Source: Syntrophaceae bacterium UBA6087 (GTDB lineage: Bacteria; Desulfobacterota; Desulfomonilia; UBA1062). Taken from it: DNA of 64,000 bases. The notes under the pieces were generated by a model, which saw only the letters and a program-made list of their open reading frames with translations, was not told the DNA's origin and did not search any database. A program made the position numbers and the translations under genes. Below, in pieces: positions 1 through 9,403 of this stretch; within the stretch, counting starts at the first letter, position 1, and every line of letters starts with the position of its first letter. The stretch spans positions 62,001-126,000 of the forward strand of contig DIXF01000012.1 in assembly GCA_002448235.1 (NCBI GenBank), read 5' to 3'.

Positions 1-784
1 CTCGTTGGCCAAGAAAATGAATTTTATCAGATACGCTCGTTTGATTAGCAAAACTTTGAATCTCTCCATTCATGCAGTCTAACCCAATTAAGATTAGCCT
101 TACATCCTTCATCACCTTCACCACATTTACGAAAGCTGAAATAAGGAGTTTGTGATTTTTTTCAGGTCTTAGGTTTGCAACCATACCAATTGTTTTCTCA
201 TGTAACTGCAATCCAATATCTTGTTTAATTTTGCTCTCTACTTTTTTCTTATAAATATCTAAATCTACGCCATTGGAAATCTGACATATTTTTATAGGGT
301 TTATTCTTAATCTGTGTAAATAATAATCCTCAATTTGCTTAGATATTGCAACGAGAGCATCAGATTTTCTAAGCATAATAATATTTAGTATCTTCTTGGC
401 TATTGGAAGCTGTTCCAGTTGCCATCGAGAATGTTCAGTATAAATAAGCTTTATCGATGTTCCAATTGTTGCGATAAAAGAATAGATAAAAGGGTAATAA
501 TGATGAGCGTTTATAATGTCAATTTTTTCTTTGTTTAAAATTTTCCTGAATCGTTGATAAAAATTTATATCATTTTTTTTCTTTTTTAACAAAACATGGA
601 CCTTTATTCCTATCTCTTCATATAAATACCGAACAGGGCCATCTTCAAAACTTATAATAATAACTGAGAAATGTTTCCGATCAAGCTTCCTTGCAATGTC
701 ATATACAACATGTTCAGATCCACCCATACCAATAAGTGTCCATGATACAAATGCAACCACTATTTTTTCATCAGACATTTTCAT
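1..784 (-). CDS. Glycosyltransferase, GT4-like, 3' end cut by the window edge
   Basis: The frame is open from an ATG at 784 (a second in-frame ATG is at 778) to the left edge, so the C-terminus is missing. The N-terminal domain starts with a glycine-rich loop (GMGGSEHVV) typical of donor/acceptor loops in GT-B enzymes, followed by an NAHHYYP segment and the domain-linker region ISNGVDLDIY. The start of the second Rossmann domain (MVANLRPEKNH) is visible. The diagnostic E-x7-E segment would lie beyond the edge. It probably adds a sugar to the lipid-linked EPS repeat unit on the cytoplasmic face. It is the last visible gene of module B, in very AT-rich DNA. Confidence 0.85.
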   Translation of the reverse strand, partial: MKMSDEKIVVAFVSWTLIGMGGSEHVVYDIARKLDRKHFSVIIISFEDGPVRYLYEEIGIKVHVLLKKKKNDINFYQRFRKILNKEKIDIINAHHYYPFIYSFIATIGTSIKLIYTEHSRWQLEQLPIAKKILNIIMLRKSDALVAISKQIEDYYLHRLRINPIKICQISNGVDLDIYKKKVESKIKQDIGLQLHEKTIGMVANLRPEKNHKLLISAFVNVVKVMKDVRLILIGLDCMNGEIQSFANQTSVSDKIHFLGQR

Positions 785-854
785 TTGTTGTTTAGAAACT
801 CCAATTATTAATTCTTAAGAGTTTAAGGATCGCTTCTAGTAAATAGAGCTATCT

Positions 855-1964
855 CTACTCTTCGAATAAATCTGCTTCCCATGCATCACCGTCCGCCTCG
901 CTATAGGTGAGATACCAATTCTGAATATTAGAAATGTATCCCGTCGAGTATTGCTTTTCCCAATTTGAAACCATAAACGGCTGTGTAGTTTTTGACCTTA
1001 TAAATCCTAATTTTTTAATTTCTCTAATAAATAGAGGATACGTACACATGATTTCAATATGTGAAGATTTAAATTTATTAAGGTATTCAATACATTTGCA
1101 TATTAAAGCCTGAAATACTTTCGGCTTTGATGGATCAACCAAAATATCAAGTATTGTCCCCCTGACGTAACCATTATGATTATCCTTTTTCATAACAACA
1201 TACCCAGACAGAATGCCATCTGCGTCATAAGCTATAAATTTCTTATACTTATTAAAAGGCTTTGAAATGAATTTCCAGTTAAGGTATTTTTGGTCTCTTG
1301 TAACTATGATTCCAAAATGATTTGATATTGAATTAAAAAAAGCATGGATGTCTTCGCCGAATTTGTTGACTTCAACTATTTTAATATCTTTGAAAGTATA
1401 AAACTTTAATATATTAAGCGGAATATTCAAAATGCATAGTCCTATTTTTATTAACCTTGAAAGGATAGTAGACAACATATTGTTCGCCGATTTCCGCTTA
1501 ATGAAAGGATATGGATCAAATATCTTCAAGAATGGATTAAATCCTTGAACATCCTTCCAGCCACTCTTCAAATACAGATAATGATTATGTTCATTGAACC
1601 ATATTGCTCCAGCTAGGCCACTCGATTGACCCTTAATCCCTTGAAGAAGAATCTTTCCAAGGCCCTTACCCCTATATTGCTTTGCTAAATAGGTATCATG
1701 CGACATGTATCCACGTTTAGCTTTCCCTTGGATGGTAAAATCCAAAGGCATATAACCAACCATTCCGATAACCTTATTTTTCTCTAATAATAAATAATAT
1801 GGACTATCATCTTCTATGCATGGGTTGTGTTCAGTTAGCCATGTGAACAGGAGTTCTCTGTTGCCCATTTGTTCTGAATCATATATTTCTTTCCAAAGTT
1901 CCTTTACATCTTCAAGATATATTTTACTATATTTTACTACTTGGAATGATTCTTCATTTTTCAT
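855..1964 (-). CDS. GNAT-family N-acetyltransferase (long, two-lobed type)
   Basis: A 369-residue protein. The N-terminal half is a GNAT fold: residues around 95-105 carry the acetyl-CoA loop QYRGKGLGKILL, followed by a WFNEHNHYLYLKSGW segment. The C-terminal half looks like a second, degenerate GNAT lobe (YLNWKF, then GYVVMKK). It is clearly paralogous to the 381-residue protein at 29372-30517: same length class, same YRGKGLG/RRGQGLG loop, and a shared C-terminal NW-[FY]-x-T-[FY] ending. A role in acylating an amino-sugar or EPS precursor is inferred only from the cluster. The acyl acceptor is unknown. Confidence 0.8.
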   Translation of the reverse strand: MKNEESFQVVKYSKIYLEDVKELWKEIYDSEQMGNRELLFTWLTEHNPCIEDDSPYYLLLEKNKVIGMVGYMPLDFTIQGKAKRGYMSHDTYLAKQYRGKGLGKILLQGIKGQSSGLAGAIWFNEHNHYLYLKSGWKDVQGFNPFLKIFDPYPFIKRKSANNMLSTILSRLIKIGLCILNIPLNILKFYTFKDIKIVEVNKFGEDIHAFFNSISNHFGIIVTRDQKYLNWKFISKPFNKYKKFIAYDADGILSGYVVMKKDNHNGYVRGTILDILVDPSKPKVFQALICKCIEYLNKFKSSHIEIMCTYPLFIREIKKLGFIRSKTTQPFMVSNWEKQYSTGYISNIQNWYLTYSEADGDAWEADLFEE

Positions 1965-2037
1965 TATTATCGCCTTCTATCAATGAATCTAAGAAACCTT
2001 CCCTTCTTCAGTATGCTATTAATTCAATCAGTTTTTG

Positions 2038-3231
2038 CTAGGATATGTGTCGTTCTGTCCTTATCCATTTCTTTTCTCGATAAAGTCCTGTGAAGCTCAG
2101 GATATCAATAATAGCTTTCCATGCTAAAAAGAAAGGCGCGTGAAGTATTGCAACAAACGATTTTTTATATGATTTTGTTAAGCATATCCCAATCAAGAAT
2201 AATGCGAACTGCCCTATTAAAAGGATAGAACTAACTATTAAAAGTACACTCTTCACATATGATCTACGGAGAAATAGTGACAGCAATAATGCAAGGAAAG
2301 TTAGATTGATTTGAAGAGAGTAATTTGGAAAAATCAAAGGCAGTGAAGCATCCAGGGTAATAAAATCACGTCTTTTAAGCCCATCCCAGAAAAGCTTTAA
2401 CCCATAATTCTTCAGAACTAAGAACCTCCCACTCGACCAACGCAGTCTTTGGGTGGTAGCCTGCTTCAATGAACGGGATTCCTGGTGAAATACCTTTGCG
2501 TTAATTGCAAAACTTATTATTATCCTATCTGCAATCAATTGAGTATAATACTCCCAGTCCTCACCAACAGTAAAGGCTGTCCAATTCTTACTTTCTAGCA
2601 ATTTAGTTGTAAAACAAATACCATTTCCCATTAAATATGAAGAAAGTCCTAATTTGTACTTTGAATGATGATAAAGTGCATTACCAATAGTTCTTGAAAC
2701 ATAAAGTAATTGAGTAAACCAGCTGTCATTACTATTCCCTACAGCATTATGGCACTGGATTGCCAATTCACCCTGGTTAATCTTTTGGTTCAGTTCTTTA
2801 ATAATCAATGGGTCAACTACATTATCCGCATCTAGAATAAGGACAGCATCAAAATTGCTAAGCGAGATTTGTCTAAGTGCCCATTCAATGGCATATCCCT
2901 TACCTGTATGAATTCTATCCTTGCGTTCAAGAACTTGTATGGGAAAAAATCTGGATATTTTGGCAGTATTATCTGTACAGTTATCTGCTACAATGTATAT
3001 TTGAAAATGCCCTTGGGGATAATCAATTTTCAAGAGGCTATCGCATAAGCGTGCAATGAGAAGCTCTTCATTATGAGCTGGCACTAGTAAAGCGAATCTG
3101 TTTAACACACCTGATTTATTACTCTTAGGTTCCGGAACAACGAAATATGCAATAGCCAATACTAACAGATATACGGTTGCCAACAGTAAATATATTATTA
3201 AGGAGACAAGAAATAGGTACAACAATAGCAT
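2038..3231 (-). CDS. Membrane GT2 glycosyltransferase
   Basis: A 397-residue processive-type family 2 glycosyltransferase. One hydrophobic segment spans residues 1-32. The catalytic domain shows PAHNEE at 51-56, the metal-binding DAD at 134-136, the catalytic-base segment GED at 223-225 and a QRLRW motif at 261-265. Further membrane segments follow (about 300-360). The Q-x-x-R-W motif is typical of membrane polymer-forming or chain-extending GT2 enzymes such as cellulose or chitin synthase relatives. It lies 26 bases upstream of a GT4 gene end on the same strand. The exact sugar cannot be read from the sequence. Confidence 0.87.
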   Translation of the reverse strand: MLLLYLFLVSLIIYLLLATVYLLVLAIAYFVVPEPKSNKSGVLNRFALLVPAHNEELLIARLCDSLLKIDYPQGHFQIYIVADNCTDNTAKISRFFPIQVLERKDRIHTGKGYAIEWALRQISLSNFDAVLILDADNVVDPLIIKELNQKINQGELAIQCHNAVGNSNDSWFTQLLYVSRTIGNALYHHSKYKLGLSSYLMGNGICFTTKLLESKNWTAFTVGEDWEYYTQLIADRIIISFAINAKVFHQESRSLKQATTQRLRWSSGRFLVLKNYGLKLFWDGLKRRDFITLDASLPLIFPNYSLQINLTFLALLLSLFLRRSYVKSVLLIVSSILLIGQFALFLIGICLTKSYKKSFVAILHAPFFLAWKAIIDILSFTGLYREKKWIRTERHIS

Positions 3232-3257
3232 AGGGATCCACCTCTTAGATAAATTTA

Positions 3258-4397
3258 TTATAACTGCGAATATTCCTTTTCAATCTTTTTGCACCACTCA
3301 TCTATGTTAAAACTCTTCTCTATTGTTTTATATGCTTCTATTATTAGCCTATCTTTTAAAGAAGGATCATTCTTTATCAATAAAATCGCTTCACTGATTT
3401 CTTTATAATCACAGGGCGTTACTAACAATCCATTGATCCCATGTTTTATTACCTTGGGAACCCCACCTACTGCAGTAGCGACTATAGGGATTTTCATAGA
3501 CATCGCTTCAAGGAGGGCCATAGGGGTCCCCTCTGTTAAGGAAGGCAGGACGAAAACATCGAGAGCTGGTAGATAATCTTCAATGTTAGCTTGAAAGCCA
3601 GTAAATATAATTTCTTGTTCTAGACCCTTTTCTCGTACCATATTCTCCAAATATTTCTTTCTAGGACCATCACCGATAATCATGATCTTAAAAGACTTTA
3701 TGCGTTCCTTAAGTACTGACCCTGCTTCGATCAAGAATTGTACGCCTTTTTCCTCACTCAACCTACCTACGTAACCCATAACGAACTCATCCTTTATAGA
3801 TAGTAGTCTACGTTTATTATCCCTCAGCGCAGTAGACGTTCCTTCATTATATGCAATCTTTACAGCATTTTGAATCACAATAATCTTTGATTCAGCTATC
3901 CCGCTTTTTACCAATTCATTTTGGATCTCGTGGGATACAGTAATGATCCTCTTACAGAATCGAATCATAAATTTATCCAGATTGTTATATAACTTAAGAT
4001 TTCTATCATTGGATATGTATCCATGACATGTACATATTTGAGGGATTTTTAAAATCCTGCAAATTGGCACACAAATGATATCAGCCATATAGCCATGGGT
4101 GTGTACAAGGTCGAATTTTCCCATTGAAAGGATTCGGTACATATGCATAAAACATCTTGTTAATCGATGGAAATCTTTCCCTTTGCTCCGTGGTCTGAGA
4201 GCTACAGGGATTTCAGAGATGGAGTAATCTGCATCTTTGATAAGCCTCATAGTAAGATTATCATCCTCCCATGGACGAACAAAGAGGATTGGATTTATCG
4301 CAAACAGCTGCCTATCAACGTTTTTTAAAAATTGAAGGTTTACCCTTTCTGCACCACCAAATTCAATTGGTGTGAATATATAGGCAATTTTTATCAT
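3258..4397 (-). CDS. GT4 glycosyltransferase
   Basis: A 379-residue GT-B fold enzyme. The N-terminal loop EFGGAERV is at residues 12-19, HTHGYMAD around 99-106, and the family-4 retaining signature E289-x7-E297 (in PSLTEGTPMALLE) is intact, followed by the donor-phosphate loop AVGGVPKVI. It should transfer a sugar from a nucleotide-sugar to the lipid-linked EPS intermediate. Only 3 bases separate it from the acyltransferase-like gene upstream (4401-5027), so the two are probably translationally coupled. Confidence 0.9.
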   Translation of the reverse strand: MIKIAYIFTPIEFGGAERVNLQFLKNVDRQLFAINPILFVRPWEDDNLTMRLIKDADYSISEIPVALRPRSKGKDFHRLTRCFMHMYRILSMGKFDLVHTHGYMADIICVPICRILKIPQICTCHGYISNDRNLKLYNNLDKFMIRFCKRIITVSHEIQNELVKSGIAESKIIVIQNAVKIAYNEGTSTALRDNKRRLLSIKDEFVMGYVGRLSEEKGVQFLIEAGSVLKERIKSFKIMIIGDGPRKKYLENMVREKGLEQEIIFTGFQANIEDYLPALDVFVLPSLTEGTPMALLEAMSMKIPIVATAVGGVPKVIKHGINGLLVTPCDYKEISEAILLIKNDPSLKDRLIIEAYKTIEKSFNIDEWCKKIEKEYSQL

Positions 4398-4400
4398 TTT

Positions 4401-5027
4401 CTAGATTTTCATTCTCCTATTGAACGGACCTAATGATTTTATAGTAGCAACTCTCTTAAAACCTGCTTTTTCAATTGACTTGATTGCAGGATAATTGAAT
4501 TCGTTGATAACGCCTACTGCTTTTCTGAACCCTTGTTTTTGAAGATCGAGAGAGATATAAGCCATCATTTTAGCCATAAGCTGGTCGCCTCTAAACTTAG
4601 CGAGAGTAGTATTGTAATTCAATTCAGCCACTCCATCGGTAAGGACCAGGAATCTGTTGAAATCCCCTTTAAACAATACCCAATATATCTTGGCCAACTC
4701 GTTACTCTTAAGCACAAGGTAAAATGTCCTTAATTTATATATCTGATCGTAGTAGAATTCTCTTGGCAAATTCATCCCATGCCTGATTCTATTTAGCTTT
4801 TCCAGACTAGGCCTTTCTATTCTATAGTATTCATCTAGGTTATGCGGAGGCAGTGCTCTAGTAAGATCATTTTCATAAACATAAAATGTATTTATTCGAA
4901 TGAAACTATAATAGATTAATTTCAATATGCTTAAATGGTTTTTACCATAGTGGTGGTAGGCTGTTTTTTGAAAATTACATATTGTAATCAGCATCTTTCT
5001 CAGCACCATATTAATATTACTAATCAT
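4401..5027 (-). CDS. Small GNAT-like acyltransferase
   Basis: A 208-residue protein. The C-terminal half has the layout of a GNAT fold: a central strand VAELNYNT, a helix-forming LMAKMMAYISLDL segment, then NEFNYPAIKSIEKAGFKRVATI, which matches the typical end of acetyltransferases where the residue after the N..A...EK.GF pattern reads the acceptor. The usual Q/R-x-x-G-x-G/A acetyl-CoA loop is weak (KFRGDQL). An analogous short acyltransferase-like protein lies in module A at 28734-29375. Function in EPS decoration is inferred from position. Confidence 0.6.
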   Translation of the reverse strand: MISNINMVLRKMLITICNFQKTAYHHYGKNHLSILKLIYYSFIRINTFYVYENDLTRALPPHNLDEYYRIERPSLEKLNRIRHGMNLPREFYYDQIYKLRTFYLVLKSNELAKIYWVLFKGDFNRFLVLTDGVAELNYNTTLAKFRGDQLMAKMMAYISLDLQKQGFRKAVGVINEFNYPAIKSIEKAGFKRVATIKSLGPFNRRMKI

Positions 5028-5060
5028 TGGTATTAACTTCTCCTGTAATTAAAGTGTTCT

Positions 5061-6404
5061 TTAAACAGTCGTTCTAGTACTTGAAGGAGCCATAACATCC
5101 ATTGCCAATAAAATGTTTAATACGGTTGTAAGAGCAAAAAACAGGGTAAAAAGTATTGAATATCCTTGGGATAGAAACAAAGCAGTGACAAGATGACCGA
5201 TAAAAGCTATTAGAGTAACTGATGCTATCATCTTGATTTCTTTTGCATTAATAATGTTATTATCAATTTTTCGGATCATTTTAAAGACTTTGAACGATTC
5301 TTTTATCATGAGTATAAAAATCACAAAGGCTATCAACCCCAGTTCCGAGGCAATTTCTAAGTAAGAGTTATGAATAGCTTGCCACCTTTCTTGTCCGCTC
5401 ATCTGTTTTCTGTTAAGACCAATAGCAGCTGGGAAACACTGGGCCCCTATACCGGTGAATGGCCTTTTAATAGCAAATTCCACACCCTTTCCCCATAATT
5501 TTAGACGCCCTTCTTCATCTGTAATATTATAATCTTTTCCGATATTCATTAGAGATGAGATACGTTCATTAAATATCATTTCTTTGTTAGCGATAGTAAT
5601 AAACAGGATGCTGATGCATAAGATAAATTTAATCGGTCTCGTAAAAGGGCTTAGTTTTGTTACGAAGAAAAGCCCAAGGATTATGATAAGGCCAATGAAC
5701 CCACCTCTCGAACCGGTTGATAAAATTAACTTTATAGAAATGCCTATGGTGAGCATGGCCATAATTTTAAAAGCAGTATTTCCTCTCTCCAAAATAAATA
5801 TTACTGAAAATGGCATTAACGATACAAATACATATGCCAAATCGTTTGGATCGAACATTTCACCAAAGCTATATCGACCCGCTTCAATTCCTCCTAATGA
5901 CTGACTTGCCATTCCGAAAAAGAGAACTGAGAAAACTAGAGTAAAAAGTAATGCTCTCAATCTCTTATATGAATTGACATGAAGTATGAATAGCCCCATG
6001 TAAAGTATGTTGATACTATATTGGAATACCGCAAATTCAAATGCCCCTCTTCTGTATATTGCAAATGGTATGCCGAGCAGCATAAGCCCATAGAGATATA
6101 CATATTTCCTGCTTATAGATTGTTTTAACTGAATCGTTATTGGATTCATCCCTTGGGCACATACTAGTATAAGATTAATTAGTGAAAAAAATAATACAGG
6201 CCTGAATAATTGAATTGACGGATAAACATCCTGTGGTCTTGCTATTAAAATAAATGTCACCAAAAGAAAAGCGTAAAAAGAGAGCGTATATGTAGACACA
6301 TAGCTTTTCTCTTTGAGTGATGTGTTGGTTTTATTAAACAATATAATATTATCCATTCTATTTATTGCACAATCATTCAAACCTATTCTTGATACACGCT
6401 TCAT
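5061..6404 (-). CDS. O-antigen polymerase/ligase (Wzy/WaaL-like)
   Basis: A 447-residue polytopic membrane protein with about ten or more hydrophobic segments. The large periplasmic loop region carries EGRLKLWGKGVEFAIKRP, then GIGAQCFP and AIHNSYLEIASELG, the pattern seen in the Wzy_C/O-antigen ligase superfamily, including the conserved H-N-x-[YF]-L-E. SRGGFIGL in the middle is also typical. It should polymerise or ligate EPS repeat units on the periplasmic side. Module A has its own counterpart at 34251-35546. Confidence 0.85.
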   Translation of the reverse strand: MKRVSRIGLNDCAINRMDNIILFNKTNTSLKEKSYVSTYTLSFYAFLLVTFILIARPQDVYPSIQLFRPVLFFSLINLILVCAQGMNPITIQLKQSISRKYVYLYGLMLLGIPFAIYRRGAFEFAVFQYSINILYMGLFILHVNSYKRLRALLFTLVFSVLFFGMASQSLGGIEAGRYSFGEMFDPNDLAYVFVSLMPFSVIFILERGNTAFKIMAMLTIGISIKLILSTGSRGGFIGLIIILGLFFVTKLSPFTRPIKFILCISILFITIANKEMIFNERISSLMNIGKDYNITDEEGRLKLWGKGVEFAIKRPFTGIGAQCFPAAIGLNRKQMSGQERWQAIHNSYLEIASELGLIAFVIFILMIKESFKVFKMIRKIDNNIINAKEIKMIASVTLIAFIGHLVTALFLSQGYSILFTLFFALTTVLNILLAMDVMAPSSTRTTV

Positions 6405-6483
6405 AAAATGTGCATTTGAACTTTGAAAACTGTGTGAAGTTTATAGCGGGCATAAAATTAAGAAATGCAAACTATAATTTTGA

Positions 6484-7926
6484 TTATTTCCTAAAAATAA
6501 ATTTCATATCCAAAAGAAAATCTTTTTTAAACATAAAAACCAGAAGAGTGTAAATGATAACACCCACTAAGACTACTAAGATCAATAATAAAGATGGATC
6601 GGTATAAGCCGCTAACAACTTTTTTATAATACCAATAGACAAAGCCATAGTAAGGCTGGCTAATACCGGAAATTTGAACTTTGCAAGCAGATCCAACAAT
6701 CCCAATTGTATACTGTTAAGCGACCTTTGACTAATGACAAAAAATGTAATAGGGAAAAAATATATCCATGTAATACATACACCTATCAATCCGAATCTTA
6801 CACCGAGCAATATTGCCAGCGTCATTATCAAGGCCTCAATAATGCTATTGACAAATACTACTTCTTGTCGCCCTATGGCGTTTAACACCGAAGGATAGAT
6901 AGGACTGATAGACAAGAGTGGTATAATAATGCATAAGTATTGAAAGGGTATCGTTGCTTTTATCCAATTTGGCCCAAGGATAAGAGGTATTGCTTCGTTA
7001 GCTATGCTGGCCATACCCCAGAACAGAGGGAAAGCAACAAAGGAAATTGCCTCAATTGTCATCAACAAACTTGATCTAATTCTTTCAGCGTTATCTTGTA
7101 TCTTAGAATAGGTACTAAATGATAGTTGAGTAACAATCGGAATGATCTTTTCTTTTGGTATGAGAGCAAGATTAAAAGAAACGGAATATAAACCAAGCAG
7201 GTCCTTTCCGAGAACTCTTCCAACAATTATTTTGTCCGCTTGATTGAAGATATAGGTAAACACATTAGTCCCTGTTATTGTTAATCCATATTTAATTAGA
7301 TGCTTGCACTCTTTGAAGCGAAAGCTCGGTATATACCACCTTTGGAAAGCGAGATTAAAATGAATTGATCTTGTGATATGAAGGCAGATCTCTGCTATTG
7401 CTAGCGACCATACTCCCATAGAATTAAACGCGCAAACTGGTGCCACAATGGAAGCTACCAATCTGCTTGAAATTTCAACCTTTGTTTTTGTGCGAAAATC
7501 CATTTCACGGAAAAACATTGCATCTGGGATTACATAAAAAATCATTAAGATAAGGTTAATACTTAGCAATTGAAGAAGAGAAATGAGTTTTATTTCATGA
7601 AAGAAAGATGCAATGAGTGGTGCAGTTAGGTTTATAATTACAAATGAGCTAAGGAAAACCACGATAATGAAGCCCAAAAGTCCCCTGATTTGGGTGTCAT
7701 TAAGATTCTTGTCTTGAACTAATGCCATACCGAATCCCCATGAACTCAGCATCTGAATAAAAAATATTATAGGTAAAGCCATTGCCATCAACCCATAATC
7801 TGACGGGGTCAGCAATCGGATAACAATTATAGTGGATACCCACGATATTGCCTGAATGAATATTGTACCGGTGCTCAACCAAAGAAATGCATTGATCACC
7901 CTTTTCCGAAGAGGATGCTCTTTCAT
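6484..7926 (-). CDS. Polysaccharide flippase, Wzx/PST type
   Basis: A 480-residue protein with roughly 12-14 hydrophobic helices. The N-terminus contains STGTIFIQAISWVSTIIVIR and RLLTPSDYGLMAMA, the hallmark opening of MOP-superfamily flippases of the WzxC/PST branch (T-P-x-D-[FY]-G). It should move the undecaprenyl-linked repeat unit to the periplasm for the polymerase encoded just downstream (5061-6404). The flippase of module A (35578-37059) is a separate, more divergent member of the same superfamily. Confidence 0.88.
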   Translation of the reverse strand: MKEHPLRKRVINAFLWLSTGTIFIQAISWVSTIIVIRLLTPSDYGLMAMALPIIFFIQMLSSWGFGMALVQDKNLNDTQIRGLLGFIIVVFLSSFVIINLTAPLIASFFHEIKLISLLQLLSINLILMIFYVIPDAMFFREMDFRTKTKVEISSRLVASIVAPVCAFNSMGVWSLAIAEICLHITRSIHFNLAFQRWYIPSFRFKECKHLIKYGLTITGTNVFTYIFNQADKIIVGRVLGKDLLGLYSVSFNLALIPKEKIIPIVTQLSFSTYSKIQDNAERIRSSLLMTIEAISFVAFPLFWGMASIANEAIPLILGPNWIKATIPFQYLCIIIPLLSISPIYPSVLNAIGRQEVVFVNSIIEALIMTLAILLGVRFGLIGVCITWIYFFPITFFVISQRSLNSIQLGLLDLLAKFKFPVLASLTMALSIGIIKKLLAAYTDPSLLLILVVLVGVIIYTLLVFMFKKDFLLDMKFIFRK

Positions 7927-8032
7927 ATTACAGAACCTATCGGTTCATCTCTTTATAGAATATGCACAATTTAGTTAAATCAGGTTTAGATGAAGATATC
8001 ATGACATAAATATTATACAATGATCTCCTACT

Positions 8033-8701
8033 TTATTGTTTACCCTTTGTTTTATGAGGCTTTCTGATGGGAATATCGCCAATTTTTTCAAGAATATATT
8101 TTCTCCTGATTTCATAAGGGAGCGAATCGAAAATCGGGAAAGAACACTCATTGTTGGTAAGGGTATTTTTGCTCGTCATTTTTAATTTTTTATATATACT
8201 TGTTTTAAATATTATTTTTGCAGGATTTCCCATTATAATGGAGTCTGCAGGAAAGCTATCAGCAACAACAGCACCAGCACAAATTATTGAATTGTCGCCT
8301 ATCTCGACGTTGGGTAGTATGATTGCACCAAACCCGATAAAACAGTTATTTCCTATTTTTATTTTTCCATAATTCCCTATTATATTTGGATACTCTTTTC
8401 TGAAGATGTTGACTCCTCCATCATGGGTGATAAATTGCACGTTTCCTGAAACCAATACATTGTTGCCAAGTTTAATTAAAAAAGGTTCTGGACCGAAATC
8501 TGCCGAATAAATACGACAGTCTTCGCCTATATCAACGCCACAATCCCTGGCATACTCTACTCCTGCCGCAGGGCCATCAATCCTTGCTAATTTCCTAATA
8601 GATAGCTTTCTACGTAGCTTTTGTAGTTTAGATTTCGGAATAAACAATAAAACAAATAGCGCAATATCAATGATAGTGTTTTTAATAATATTTTTTGTCA
8701 T
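8033..8701 (-). CDS. Left-handed beta-helix acyltransferase (hexapeptide family)
   Basis: A 222-residue protein with a run of isoleucine-rich hexapeptide repeats from about residue 60 to 165 (IKLGNNVLVSGNV, IKIGNNCFIGFGAII, VEIGDNSIICAGAVV). The likely catalytic histidine lies in FITHDGG, as in LacA/CysE-like O-acetyltransferases, and the family ending GNPAKII is present. A hydrophobic N-terminal stretch could associate it with the membrane. It is probably an O-acetyltransferase acting on an EPS sugar. A second one lies directly upstream (8831-9391). Confidence 0.83.
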   Translation of the reverse strand: MTKNIIKNTIIDIALFVLLFIPKSKLQKLRRKLSIRKLARIDGPAAGVEYARDCGVDIGEDCRIYSADFGPEPFLIKLGNNVLVSGNVQFITHDGGVNIFRKEYPNIIGNYGKIKIGNNCFIGFGAIILPNVEIGDNSIICAGAVVADSFPADSIIMGNPAKIIFKTSIYKKLKMTSKNTLTNNECSFPIFDSLPYEIRRKYILEKIGDIPIRKPHKTKGKQ

Positions 8702-8830
8702 ATTTAAACCTTAGCAATATCTACTTCTTATAATATACAATGTAACCTTTCATCACCAATTATTTCAGAGATTGCTTAGTATCCATTTATCAAGGCTCTA
8801 GATAAAAGGACTCATTTTTATTGCAATCAA

Positions 8831-9391
8831 TCATAAAATAAAACCAATAGTATCTCCGATTGACTGAATTATCTCTTTGCGCTTACTATCATCAAGGTTC
8901 TGAATAAAGTATTTCTCTGTAAAATCATTTTTCCCATCCCGTAAGACCTCTATCTTTTGAATATAATTGTCCAGTGTAGAAATTACACGAGCTGGATTTC
9001 CTGCAGCTACTGTATGAGAGGGAACATCATGAGTAACTATTGACCCGGCACCTATGATTGAGTATGGCCCTATGGTTACACCGGGCAAAACAATAACGGA
9101 ATCTCCCAGGAAGCAGTTTTCTTTAATAATAATCCTTCCGATCTTCGTGTATCCTAGAATCTTTTTTGTACTTGCATCATGCGCAATTAAGCGAACATTA
9201 GGACATATCGTGCAGTTATCACCAATAGATATAAGGAAGCAATGAGGAGGATCAAAGAAGAATGAGCTGACAATATCGACATTATTACCTAATTCAAGCC
9301 CAGTATTTACCAAGCTCCGGATGAAACTCTCCTTCTTTTTATTCAAAAGAACGTAATATAAAGATCTCATTTTATCAAAAATAGGTTTCAT
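8831..9391 (-). CDS. Left-handed beta-helix acyltransferase (hexapeptide family)
   Basis: A 186-residue protein with hexapeptide repeats (ISIGDNCTICPNVRLI, IIIKENCFLGDSVIVLPG, VTIGPYSIIGAGSIV), a candidate catalytic histidine in LIAHDAST, and the family motif VAAGNPARVIS. It is shorter than its neighbour at 8033-8701 and similar to colanic-acid WcaB/WcaF-type enzymes. It starts 12 bases after the GT2 stop codon upstream, so it is in the same transcription unit. The likely role is O-acetylation of the EPS. Confidence 0.83.
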   Translation of the reverse strand: MKPIFDKMRSLYYVLLNKKKESFIRSLVNTGLELGNNVDIVSSFFFDPPHCFLISIGDNCTICPNVRLIAHDASTKKILGYTKIGRIIIKENCFLGDSVIVLPGVTIGPYSIIGAGSIVTHDVPSHTVAAGNPARVISTLDNYIQKIEVLRDGKNDFTEKYFIQNLDDSKRKEIIQSIGDTIGFIL

Positions 9392-9403
9392 CTGAATTTT
9401 TTT